A stretch of DNA of 64,000 nucleotides from Candidatus Gastranaerophilales bacterium (lineage in GTDB: Bacteria > Cyanobacteriota > Vampirovibrionia > Gastranaerophilales > Gastranaerophilaceae), in assembly GCA_944325105.1 (NCBI GenBank), contig CALUYW010000003.1:62001-126000 (forward strand). Reading direction: 5' to 3'. Both the position numbers and the translations under genes were made by a program. Position 1 is the stretch's first letter, and every line of letters starts with the position of its first letter. The notes under the pieces are model-generated. The model made no database searches, was not told the origin of the DNA, and was given only the letters and a program-made list of their open reading frames with translations. Of the stretch, positions 41,236 through 49,203 are shown in pieces.

Positions 41236-43272
41236 ATGAACAAGATTAAGTTCGATTTAACAGCGCAAAACAAATTAATTATTACGGGGTTACTTATCTC
41301 AACAATACTTATTGTCGGGGTTGCAGTCTTTGCTATAAGTAAAATTCAGCAAAAACTCTACGATTCTTACGGCAATTTTGGACAAATTTTAACTAAAACC
41401 CTTGCCATACAAAGCTACGAACTTACAAAAGATACTCCAAAAGAATACAAATACAGTCTTTTAAGAACTCATGCCAATTCCATTTTAACAAGTAATAAGG
41501 ATATCTCATTTATTACTTTTAAGGATGAAAAAGGCAAAATAATCTACACAACTGCAGACGCATACAACCGCAGAGCACAAGAAACAAGAATAAACATAAG
41601 CTCGCCTATGACAGATTCTTTCGGCAGGATTGTAGGCATAGTAGAAATAGGGCTAAGTGCCGATATGGCAAGCATTGTAGCTCATACTACAAAAAACTCC
41701 ATGCTTATTGTTTTCACTCTTGTGTGGATTATTTTTACTATCGTTATTGTAGTTAACACATTCCTTATAACCCGCGAACTTAGACTATTGCATCACGGCG
41801 TAAAAGAAATTTCAAGCGGCAAATTCGGTACGGTGCTTGACTACAGACAATCCTCAGGGGAAATAAAAGAACTCTTTTCCGCCTTTAATGACATGTCAAA
41901 AAGACTCCACGCCTACGAAGAGCAAAATGTTGACCAATTAACACTTGAGCGCAACAAGCTTGAGGCAGTGCTGATGAGCATTGCAAACGGGGTTGTGGTA
42001 TGCGATAACTTTGACAAAATAACTATAGTAAACCCTGCTGCGCAAAAAATCCTCTCCGCAACTCCGATGGACTTAGCGGGAACTTCAATTCAGAACTATT
42101 GCGACAGAAACGGAGAAATGTGCTTTAGGGAGAAAATAAGCATTTTCAAAGACACTCCGCTTGATGTTATGGAGAAAAAACCCCTTGAATTTAACATAAA
42201 TGTCGATAACAATGTAATTAAAACCCTTATATCGCCTATGTATTCAAAGGTGCATGATTACATGGGCTACATTATAATCCTCATCGACATTACAAAAGAA
42301 GCTGAAGTAGATAAACTCAAAAACGATTTCATCTCAAATGTTTCTCATGAACTGAGAACACCTGTTACCATACTGACAAGCTACGCTGAAACACTTTACC
42401 ATTACGGAAAAGACTTTAACTATGACGAGCAAAAAGAGTTCATAGGAACAATAAATCAAGAAGTTATCCGCTTAAATAAAATGGTCAACGACATTTTAGA
42501 CTTTTCAAAACTGCAAAATGACGTAGAACTTGAAAAAACAACTCAAGACATTATGCCAATTATAGAGCGCTCTCTTGAAGACCATAAAATCCTTGCGGAA
42601 GAAAAAAACATCACTTTCTCGGTAATAAAAGAACCGGGTTTACCCGAAGTTACATTTAACGAGCAGAGCATAGAGAGAGTTTTATCAAACCTTATAACAA
42701 ATGCCATAAAATACTCTCCCGATAATTCCCGTGTTAAAATCCGCGCAGAGATAGCAAAAGACCCTAAATACCTTGAAGTAACAATTGAAGATATGGGCAT
42801 GGGTATAGCACCTGAATATCAGGAAAAAATCTTTGACAGATTCTTTAGGATAGAAAATGCAACCCATACAATAAAAGGTACAGGGCTTGGCTTGCACCTT
42901 GTAAAAATTGCAATTGAAAAACACCATAAAGGAAAAGTCTTTGTTCATTCAAAAGTAGGCGAGGGCTCGACTTTTGGTTTTTGGCTGCCGCTTGATGAAA
43001 CACCCAAAGAAACTAAGCAAGAGGCAAAACAACCTGCAATTATAACAGTTGCAAAAAAAGAAGAGAATACCGAACAGATTGCAAATGAAACGGTTGCTGC
43101 GCCTGAAGAAAAAGTATATATTCCACATGAAATATCAACGATAAATGATTATCAAACCAAAGCATTGCAGGACGCCGAATTTGTAGAGGAAAAAATTCCT
43201 GACATAACACAAAACGAAAAAAAAGAAGAAGAGTGGGAAATAACCTTTGAAGTCAGGGATAAAAAGGAATAA
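41236..43272 (+). CDS. Membrane sensor histidine kinase (PhoR/ResE-like), orphan
   Basis: From the ATG at 41236 the 678-aa protein has a transmembrane helix (about 13-35), an extracytoplasmic sensor region of about 125 residues, a second helix, HAMP ('LLHHGVKEISSGKFG'), a PAS domain ('VLMSIANGVVVCDNFDKI'), HisKA with the phospho-acceptor His371 ('FISNVSHELRTPVTIL') and HATPase_c (N-box 'LSNLITNAIKYS', G boxes 'IEDMGMGIAPEYQEKIFDRFF' and 'GTGLGLHLVKIAI'). An acidic tail of about 90 residues follows. No response-regulator gene is adjacent. The open frame continues to 41149, but the TATAAT at 41220-41225 makes a start at 41224 or 41236 more likely. Confidence 0.9.
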   Translation: MNKIKFDLTAQNKLIITGLLISTILIVGVAVFAISKIQQKLYDSYGNFGQILTKTLAIQSYELTKDTPKEYKYSLLRTHANSILTSNKDISFITFKDEKGKIIYTTADAYNRRAQETRINISSPMTDSFGRIVGIVEIGLSADMASIVAHTTKNSMLIVFTLVWIIFTIVIVVNTFLITRELRLLHHGVKEISSGKFGTVLDYRQSSGEIKELFSAFNDMSKRLHAYEEQNVDQLTLERNKLEAVLMSIANGVVVCDNFDKITIVNPAAQKILSATPMDLAGTSIQNYCDRNGEMCFREKISIFKDTPLDVMEKKPLEFNINVDNNVIKTLISPMYSKVHDYMGYIIILIDITKEAEVDKLKNDFISNVSHELRTPVTILTSYAETLYHYGKDFNYDEQKEFIGTINQEVIRLNKMVNDILDFSKLQNDVELEKTTQDIMPIIERSLEDHKILAEEKNITFSVIKEPGLPEVTFNEQSIERVLSNLITNAIKYSPDNSRVKIRAEIAKDPKYLEVTIEDMGMGIAPEYQEKIFDRFFRIENATHTIKGTGLGLHLVKIAIEKHHKGKVFVHSKVGEGSTFGFWLPLDETPKETKQEAKQPAIITVAKKEENTEQIANETVAAPEEKVYIPHEISTINDYQTKALQDAEFVEEKIPDITQNEKKEEEWEITFEVRDKKE

Positions 43273-43278
43273 ATAAAA

Positions 43279-43458
43279 TTATTTATATAGCTGAATTAAT
43301 TCAGCATACAAAAAATCAATTTTTCTATGCATTATTCTAATTGCTGTGCTTAATATTAAAACTTCATTTATATCAAGATTACTTTCTGTATAATTTTTTA
43401 CTATACAAGACAAGTTATACGCCTCTTTTGCAAGGTTATATATTTTTCTATTTATCAT
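43279..43458 (-). CDS. Small hypothetical protein, 59 aa, divergent from an XRE regulator
   Basis: The product begins MINRKIYNLAKEAYNLSC and ends 'RKIDFLYAELIQLYK'; it is probably an all-helical hairpin. A TATAAT lies at 43475-43470 on the minus strand, 11 nt before the ATG. The 58-bp gap to the divergent HTH gene at 43517 is the arrangement of a small regulator and its target, but no function can be assigned. Confidence 0.55.
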   Translation of the reverse strand: MINRKIYNLAKEAYNLSCIVKNYTESNLDINEVLILSTAIRIMHRKIDFLYAELIQLYK

Positions 43459-43516
43459 AAATTCTCGGAATTATAGGTCACAGACATATTTATATTTTTA
43501 CGCCAAAATAGTTCAC

Positions 43517-43726
43517 ATGTCAAGATTAATTTTACTCGGTAAAAATATTAAAAAATACAGAGAATTAAAAGGCTTAACCCAAGAAACATTCTCAGAAAGA
43601 CTTAATCTGTCAAGAGAATATATTGTAAGAGTAGAAAATGGTCAAAAGTTTCTGAGTCTTAGAAAAATATTTGAAGCAGCCGACATTCTTGACGTTAAAG
43701 TAAAAAATCTTTTTGACTTTAATTAA
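43517..43726 (+). CDS. Small XRE-family HTH regulator
   Basis: The 69-aa protein is a single Cro/CI helix-turn-helix domain: 'LGKNIKKYRELKGLTQETFS', 'RLNLSREYIVRVENGQKFLSLRK', ending 'ILDVKVKNLFDFN'. It should bind DNA as a dimer. There is no Shine-Dalgarno; a weak CAAAAT hexamer ends 7 nt before the ATG. It overlaps the convergent epimerase-like gene by 8 bp. Confidence 0.88.
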   Translation: MSRLILLGKNIKKYRELKGLTQETFSERLNLSREYIVRVENGQKFLSLRKIFEAADILDVKVKNLFDFN

Positions 43727-44519
43727 CCCTCTCTACCACTTCATCAAAATATTTTACACTCTCAAAAAGCGCATCCCTATCAAAAATCTCAAAAGTAATT
43801 TGAGGCAAAAGGCACATATCTTTTAGGGTTTTTATAACAGGCTCAATATCAAGCGAACCGTTTAAAAGCGAACTGTGAGAGTCTTCATCTCTGTAATTGT
43901 TGTGAAAATGCATATGATGCAGCATTATGCCATAGTTTCTAATCCACTCCGACACCGGATAATCAGAGTGCAAATTGCAATGTCCTATATCAATTGTAAC
44001 TTTTAAATTTGGAGAATTAACGGTAGCGACAATACTTCTTATAAGCTCCCAGTCGCTTTCATGTACATTTTCAAGAGTAGCAATTATTCCCTCTTTTTCA
44101 AAATAAGGAATAAACTCATGGAAAAATTCAATATTCCTTTGAAAATACATCTGCCTGTATTCTCTATGCTTTAGTAAATTATTAAAGCAAGTATGAAAAA
44201 TAACCGTCTTTACACCAAATTCCGATGCTAATTCAAGACTTTGGTAATACCTTTTTTCAGACACCTCACGAATTAGCGGGTCTTTTGAGGCAACATTTAA
44301 GTTAGAAAAAAACCCATGGAGCGTCACATCCCCGTCAAAATCTTTTAGAGCAGCCAAGTATTCTTTTTTTGTAATATCAAAAGAATCTTCAATATCCTTA
44401 AGTCTGCCAAATCTGCTGATTTCTATACCGCAGTTAAGTTCGGATGCTATATCAAGAGCACCTCTGAAGTTGTGGTAGTCAACAGTTGAAGATATAAACT
44501 TTTTAAATTGATTTTTCAT
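43719..44519 (-). CDS. Sugar phosphate isomerase/epimerase-like TIM barrel (AP endonuclease 2 fold)
   Basis: The 266-aa protein shows the xylose-isomerase-like barrel pattern: strand 'CGIEISRFGRL', 'DVTLHGFFSNLNVAS', 'KTVIFHTCFNN', 'IIATLENVHESDW' (metal Glu), 'LKVTIDIGHCNL' (metal Asp/His), 'HHMHFHNNYRDEDSH' and the final 'QITFEIFD' (metal Glu). These residues fit a divalent-metal-dependent isomerase, epimerase or endonuclease. The substrate cannot be inferred; neighbours do not suggest a sugar pathway. Confidence 0.85.
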   Translation of the reverse strand: MKNQFKKFISSTVDYHNFRGALDIASELNCGIEISRFGRLKDIEDSFDITKKEYLAALKDFDGDVTLHGFFSNLNVASKDPLIREVSEKRYYQSLELASEFGVKTVIFHTCFNNLLKHREYRQMYFQRNIEFFHEFIPYFEKEGIIATLENVHESDWELIRSIVATVNSPNLKVTIDIGHCNLHSDYPVSEWIRNYGIMLHHMHFHNNYRDEDSHSSLLNGSLDIEPVIKTLKDMCLLPQITFEIFDRDALFESVKYFDEVVERVN

Positions 44520-44549
44520 ATAATAAAATTATAATTAAAAAAACAGGAT

Positions 44550-44795
44550 ATGTATATATTTGAACTCATAGCAAGTATTTATAAAAAAAGTAAAGACGGG
44601 AGTTTTAAACTTTTTAAAAAACAATCCCCCAAACTTGATGTACAAGAAGAGCAAAAATGCGAGCATATCTTTGTCCCCATTGATTCGACAAAAAGAGTCT
44701 TGGCCTGCTCAAAGTGCGGTTTTATGGTAAAAGTCGACCCTAAAAAACTTGAAAAACAAAATATTTTTGAAAAAAACACACCCGATGAGCAATAA
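44550..44795 (+). CDS. Small zinc-ribbon protein
   Basis: The 81-aa protein has a basic N-terminal helix and a probable metal site made of 'QKCEHIFV' and CSKCGFMV (Cys, His, then CxxC). AGGA lies 5 nt before the ATG. Size and fold suggest a nucleic-acid or ribosome-associated protein, but no family is recognised. It lies 66 bp before the export-gate cluster on the same strand. Confidence 0.7.
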   Translation: MYIFELIASIYKKSKDGSFKLFKKQSPKLDVQEEQKCEHIFVPIDSTKRVLACSKCGFMVKVDPKKLEKQNIFEKNTPDEQ

Positions 44796-44861
44796 TGTAT
44801 AAAAAATTAACAAATTGCCCGACTTTATACTAAAATATATAATAATTACGGATAAGTATAT

Positions 44862-46166
44862 TTGAATAAGGTAAAATTGAGCACACAGGGGAGTTTTGAA
44901 AACATCTTCAATGAAAAAGAATGTGGTCAAATTTCGAGCGTTCTTGCGGAGTTTGACAACTCATTTTTGCCTAAAATTAAAGAATCAACTCAAAACTTCT
45001 GGGAAGACGAGTTTGAATTTCGTCTTTTTGATATAAATAAACTTGAAAAAATTAAAGATGACAGATACTTAAAAGGTGAATCATTCTTCACAAGCCAAAT
45101 ACCCGCCGTACATACCCCCCCTGTTACAATAAGACTCTCCGATGAGTTTGCAAGATTATTTTTGCACAACACATTCGGCTCAAATTCCCCTGAATTTAAG
45201 CTTATCGACTTATCCGAACTTGAAATAAAAATCCTTAACGCATATTGTGATTTTATATACAAATCATTCGGCGAAAGCCTTATACCTCCAGAAAAACTAA
45301 GTAAAATCGAGCTTAAAAACAAAGATGTTTATAACTTTGTAATAGTAATTAAAAATAAAGAAGATAAAAATTCAAAAATAATTGTCACGCTGCCTTACTC
45401 AAGAATTAATAAAAAAGAACTTAAAAAACAAATAAACTTCAGTGAAGAAGAGTTCAAAGACTTATCCGCCATACTCGACATTGAAGCAGGAAGCTCAAAA
45501 ATTACCCTTAACGATTTGAAAAACATAGCAGAAGGGGACATAATACTGCTTGAGAAAAGCGCCGTTTACAAAATGAAAATTATAACCGGTGCATCCGAAA
45601 AGGAATTTAAAATAAATCCTGACCCTGCTTTAATGATAGAGCTTGATGAAGAAGAACATGACATCGACAGAGAGGAGATTACAGATACAAATATGTGGGA
45701 TGATATACAAATAGAAGTTAGTGCACGCTTTAAAAAGGTTAAAATGACCTTAGGAGAGCTAAAGCACATCTCAAAAGGGCTTGTTGTTGACTTGGGGTCT
45801 ATTTTTAACAACGAAATCTCTCTCCTTGTTGAAGACAAAACCGTTGCAAAAGGCGAACTTGTCATTATAAATGATAAATACGCCGTTAAAATTAATGAGA
45901 TTGTAAGCGAAGAAGCAAACAAGCCAAAACCGCAGCCTCAAGGCGCAAAACCCCAAGCGCAGGCTCAAAGTGCTCAAAAAGCTCCTCAACCTCAAGCGGC
46001 TCAAAGAGCTCCTCAACAAGTACAACAAAACCAGCAAAGACCCTCACAAGCACAAGGTCAGCCTCAAGCAGCAGCAAGACCAAAACCCCAAAGTGCTCCC
46101 CCGCCTGCAGCCAAAAATGACGTAGAAGAAGACTTTGACTACTCGGATTTTGAAGAAGAAAAGTAA
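44862..46166 (+). CDS. Two-SpoA-domain protein (FliM/FliN- or SctQ-like)
   Basis: The 434-aa protein contains an N-terminal FliM/SctQ-like region (1-195), a first SpoA domain (about 200-255, 'LSAILDIEAGSSKITLNDL'), a second (about 280-350, 'IQIEVSARFKKVKMTLGELKHI' in pieces, ending 'VIINDKYAVKINEIV') and a Pro/Gln/Ala-rich tail (354-418) with an acidic end. Two SpoA domains in one chain are the layout of SctQ, the cytoplasmic ring/sorting platform of injectisomes; flagellar FliM has only one and begins with a CheY-binding motif that is absent here. The start codon is TTG at 44862. It heads a run with fliO-, fliP-, fliQ- and fliR-like genes. Confidence 0.85.
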   Translation: MNKVKLSTQGSFENIFNEKECGQISSVLAEFDNSFLPKIKESTQNFWEDEFEFRLFDINKLEKIKDDRYLKGESFFTSQIPAVHTPPVTIRLSDEFARLFLHNTFGSNSPEFKLIDLSELEIKILNAYCDFIYKSFGESLIPPEKLSKIELKNKDVYNFVIVIKNKEDKNSKIIVTLPYSRINKKELKKQINFSEEEFKDLSAILDIEAGSSKITLNDLKNIAEGDIILLEKSAVYKMKIITGASEKEFKINPDPALMIELDEEEHDIDREEITDTNMWDDIQIEVSARFKKVKMTLGELKHISKGLVVDLGSIFNNEISLLVEDKTVAKGELVIINDKYAVKINEIVSEEANKPKPQPQGAKPQAQAQSAQKAPQPQAAQRAPQQVQQNQQRPSQAQGQPQAAARPKPQSAPPPAAKNDVEEDFDYSDFEEEK

Positions 46167-46175
46167 AGGACAAAA

Positions 46176-46586
46176 ATGACGACACACATTATAGCTTTTA
46201 TTTTTTATACGCTTGCAATGCTTGGAGTAATATTTATAGCATTTGCGGTCTATAAAAATATTGTTTTAAACCAAAAAAGCCCGCATATTTCAAAACTGAA
46301 AATTGAGGATATGCTAAGACTAAACCAGAGAAAATCTCTCTATGTAATAAACTGGGAAGATGAAAAATTCCTCATAGCAGCTGACGTTGACTCAACAACT
46401 TTTCTTGCCAAACTTAAAAGTAAAGAAAAAAATCAAACAACAGAGCAAATTCAAGCACCAAAAAAAGAAATACCCATAAACACACTGGAAGAAAAACTTG
46501 TTGAGCTTAAAAAATCCGACAACAGCTCAAAAAATGTCATGAGAAGTATTTTAAAAGAAATAAATTCAAAAAAAGAAAGATTTTAA
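46176..46586 (+). CDS. FliO-like membrane protein
   Basis: The 136-aa protein has one N-terminal transmembrane helix (about 5-27) and a short cytoplasmic domain ('LNQRKSLYVINWEDEKFLIAA' split across strands) followed by a Lys-rich tail. Both pattern and position, directly before the fliP gene, match FliO, the flagella-specific assembly factor for the FliPQR gate. Sequence similarity in this family is weak, so position carries most of the weight. AAAGGAC precedes the ATG. Confidence 0.65.
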   Translation: MTTHIIAFIFYTLAMLGVIFIAFAVYKNIVLNQKSPHISKLKIEDMLRLNQRKSLYVINWEDEKFLIAADVDSTTFLAKLKSKEKNQTTEQIQAPKKEIPINTLEEKLVELKKSDNSSKNVMRSILKEINSKKERF

Positions 46587-46587
46587 T

Positions 46588-47226
46588 ATGGATGTACTTT
46601 TAAAAGATATGAATCCCGTTATACAACTTCTGGTAGTAATGACCCTTTTTTCATTGCTGCCGTTAGTTTTTTCGTGCATGACTTCTTTTTTAAGATTTAC
46701 CATAGTTTTTTCAATGCTAAAGACTGCTCTTGGTACGCAAAGCGTTCCGCCTGCTATTGTACTTATAGGGCTTTCTATGATTTTAACTTTCTACACTATG
46801 TCACCTGTTTTTGACCAGATGGTAAAAGCGGGACAACCTGCATATAAAAACGGAAACCTTGTAATGTGCATACAAGAAGGGTCAAAACCTCTTAAAGAAT
46901 TTATGCTAAAGCAGACAAGGCAAGGGGATTTAGCATTTTTTGTCGAAAAAACAAGAAAGCAGCCCCCCTCAAACCCCGATGAATTGACACTTTGGGAAGT
47001 AGCACCGGCTTATATAATAAGCGAATTAAAAACCGCTTTTGAAATAGGTTTTATAATATTTATACCCTTTATTGTCCTTGACCTTGTTGTGGCAAACATT
47101 CTTCTTGCTCTGGGTATGTTTATGTTATCACCGACAATTATCTCTCTTCCCTTTAAACTGCTTATATTTATCGCAGTTGACGGCTGGAGTCTTATTGTCA
47201 AAGGACTTGTGGAGAGCTTTAACTGA
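46588..47226 (+). CDS. fliP: Type III export gate protein FliP/SctR
   Basis: The 212-aa protein has the FliP/SctR signatures: 'FLRFTIVFSMLKTALGTQSVPP', 'LIGLSMILTFYTMSPVFDQM', 'APAYIISELKTAFEIGFIIFIPFIVLDLVVA' and 'LSPTIISLPFKLLIFIAVDGW'. Five copies form the core of the FliPQR export gate in the inner membrane. There is no N-terminal cleavable signal as seen in flagellar FliP of E. coli; the length is closer to SctR. It starts 1 bp after the fliO-like stop and its own stop overlaps fliQ by 1 bp. Confidence 0.95.
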   Translation: MDVLLKDMNPVIQLLVVMTLFSLLPLVFSCMTSFLRFTIVFSMLKTALGTQSVPPAIVLIGLSMILTFYTMSPVFDQMVKAGQPAYKNGNLVMCIQEGSKPLKEFMLKQTRQGDLAFFVEKTRKQPPSNPDELTLWEVAPAYIISELKTAFEIGFIIFIPFIVLDLVVANILLALGMFMLSPTIISLPFKLLIFIAVDGWSLIVKGLVESFN

Positions 47227-47717
47227 TGGAAATACTCGTAGAATATCTTGCTAAAGGTTTTATGGTGATGCTTATGGTATCACTGCCCTGTGTACTCGTT
47301 GCAGCGGGCATTGGTCTTGTTGTAGGTATCTTGCAGGCGGTAACTCAGGTGCAAGAGCAAACAATCGCTGCAGCGCCAAAGATTTTACTTGTGTTTTTAA
47401 CCATTGTAGTTCTTGGCATGTGGTATATTAAAATCCTGACCGAGTTTATCATGGAAGGCACAGCCATTGCCTTTAATGTAGTCCCAAAAAATGACGAATT
47501 TGTCCTTGATTCAAACTACTATAAATACACCCGTCCTTTTACAAATGAAATGTATGACAAGGTTGACGGTTCTCAAAAAGACTTAAATGAAATTATGAAA
47601 AACCCCGGCAAACTCCCTTGGGTCGATAAAGCGGAAAAGAACCTTTACGGCCCGACAAGAAGAGGAGCAAACCCGACACCTAATTTCATTGAAAGAAATA
47701 AAATAATGGGGAGGTAA
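47226..47717 (+). CDS. fliQ: Type III export gate protein FliQ/SctS with long C-terminal extension
   Basis: Residues 1-85 match FliQ/SctS: two transmembrane helices joined by 'ILQAVTQVQEQTIAAAPKI'. The family is normally 85-95 aa; here a further 75 residues follow ('NDEFVLDSNYYKYTRPF', 'EIMKNPGKLPWVDKAEKN', 'GANPTPNFIERNKIMGR'), soluble and without similarity to known domains. Four copies of FliQ pack around the FliPR core. Coupled to fliP by a TGATG overlap. Confidence 0.92.
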   Translation: MEILVEYLAKGFMVMLMVSLPCVLVAAGIGLVVGILQAVTQVQEQTIAAAPKILLVFLTIVVLGMWYIKILTEFIMEGTAIAFNVVPKNDEFVLDSNYYKYTRPFTNEMYDKVDGSQKDLNEIMKNPGKLPWVDKAEKNLYGPTRRGANPTPNFIERNKIMGR

Positions 47718-47721
47718 ATAA

Positions 47722-48105
47722 ATGAAAAAAATCTTAACAGCACTTGCACTTTTGCTTTTTGCAGGTTCAACATTAGCTTATGAAATAGACGCCAACAGTA
47801 TATTTCGCCAAGGCGACAATGTGGGTTTAAGACCTTATTCAAGATATACAATAAGCTGCCCTTCTATAATTGAAAATGTAAACCTTGGGGACAGAAGCAA
47901 TTTAAGATTTTTCTTCCTTGATAATGAGCCTTTTGAACAGGGCAAAAGAGCAGCAAGCACCCTTGTTATAAAGACATTTAACACCTCAAGCTCATCTTTT
48001 GAAATATTTATGCAAGACGGCAATTCAAGCTCAATTAACTACAACATAAGTAACGACAACAAAAAAATGGGTGCAATAGTCGGTAACTGCAGAATAGAAC
48101 CCTAA
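47722..48105 (+). CDS. Secreted hypothetical protein inside the export-gate cluster
   Basis: The 127-aa protein has a clear signal peptide (MKKILTALALLLFAGSTLA, cut near 19) and a small beta-rich mature domain with 'GLRPYSRYTISCPSII' and 'IVGNCRIEP', whose two cysteines could form a disulfide. It lies 4 bp after fliQ and 5 bp before fliR on the same strand, so it is cotranscribed. Standard flagellar or injectisome operons have no such gene between these two. Confidence 0.75.
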   Translation: MKKILTALALLLFAGSTLAYEIDANSIFRQGDNVGLRPYSRYTISCPSIIENVNLGDRSNLRFFFLDNEPFEQGKRAASTLVIKTFNTSSSSFEIFMQDGNSSSINYNISNDNKKMGAIVGNCRIEP

Positions 48106-48110
48106 AAACC

Positions 48111-48890
48111 ATGGATTTATTTTTGGCACAATTTGCAAAACTTTTTCCCGAGCTCAATCTTGCATTGGGCGCAGGAATAATGGTTTTCAGCCGCCTTTTG
48201 GGGCTGATGCAGTTTGCACCGCCTTTTAACAGAAAAGAAGTTCCCTCTATGGTAAGAATTGCACTTGCACTGATTGTTACGGTTATTGTGACAATGCTTA
48301 TAAAGCCGCAGCCCATACCCGAGCATACCTCAATACTTCTGGCGATTTTACTTAACTACGCATTTGGAGCAATTTTAGGCTACATTGCAAACTGTGTGCT
48401 TGCTGCAATAAGTGCAGGCGGTGATATGATAAATATGCAAATGGGCTTATCTTCTGCTATGGTACTTGACCCAACAACACGTTCTCAAACATCTATTTTA
48501 GGTAACTATTTCACAATTTTGGGGTTGATTATTTTTATAAGTGCGGGCGGGGTGTATTGGCTAATTAACGCTTTTATAAGAAGTTTTGACGTATTTGGAA
48601 TGTATCAGACAATAATTCCTCTATCGCAGGTTATAAACCCTGATTACCTTGTTTTACTTACATCAAACGTCCTATACTTTGGTATGCAGCTTGCAGCGCC
48701 TGTTTTGCTTGCAACCTTAGGACAAGATATTATTCTTGGTATAATTTCTAAAACCGCCCCGCAGGTAAACGTCTTTCAATTGAGCTTCCTTTTTAAGCCC
48801 ATTATGGGAGCTTTGATTATGATTTGGATTTTGCCCATGTTAATTAGCGTCATTACAGATTATATGACCTCTTATGCCAATATTTTTTAA
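48111..48890 (+). CDS. fliR: Type III export gate protein FliR/SctT
   Basis: The 259-aa protein has about six to seven membrane segments and the FliR/SctT pattern: 'VFSRLLGLMQFAPPFNRKEVPSMVRIALAL', 'EQMGLA'-type 'GGDMINMQMGLSSAMVLDPT', 'PVLLATLGQDIILGIISKTAPQVNVFQLSF'. One copy completes the FliP5-Q4-R1 gate. FlhB/SctU, which usually follows, is not encoded downstream. Confidence 0.93.
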   Translation: MDLFLAQFAKLFPELNLALGAGIMVFSRLLGLMQFAPPFNRKEVPSMVRIALALIVTVIVTMLIKPQPIPEHTSILLAILLNYAFGAILGYIANCVLAAISAGGDMINMQMGLSSAMVLDPTTRSQTSILGNYFTILGLIIFISAGGVYWLINAFIRSFDVFGMYQTIIPLSQVINPDYLVLLTSNVLYFGMQLAAPVLLATLGQDIILGIISKTAPQVNVFQLSFLFKPIMGALIMIWILPMLISVITDYMTSYANIF

Positions 48891-48969
48891 ATATTTAAGG
48901 TAGGAATATACATTAGTTTTTTTTGAAAAATACATATTAAAATCTTAACCGTAAAAGTTGAGGTTTAAT

Positions 48970-49203
48970 ATGTATAAGATGAAATTACGGGAATCAAGCA
49001 TCTCAAAAAATGTTAAAGTCAAACATCACAGTAGAATTTATTTTGTTAACAAAGCAAAATTAAACTACACACTAAACAAAATGGGCATGTTTGCAAAGTT
49101 TGACTACATAAATGAAGATTTAAGAGAGTATCTTTTTAAACAAAGACTCTTATATACGGAATTTTTAGAGCATATAAGCGATAGCTTTAAAGAGATTAAA
49201 TGA
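48970..49203 (+). CDS. Small hypothetical basic protein
   Basis: No family is recognised. The 77-aa protein begins MYKMKLRESSISKNVKVK and is rich in Lys, Tyr and Phe. The frame can be extended to a TTG at 48958, but AGG followed by 6-7 nt favours the ATG at 48970. It converges on kdsA and overlaps its stop by 8 bp. Confidence 0.6.
   Translation: MYKMKLRESSISKNVKVKHHSRIYFVNKAKLNYTLNKMGMFAKFDYINEDLREYLFKQRLLYTEFLEHISDSFKEIK

Noticed and set aside
43279..43458. 59-aa protein as a Spo0E-like phosphatase
   Set aside because: Helical spacing is similar, but the SQELD signature is absent (LSTAIR instead).
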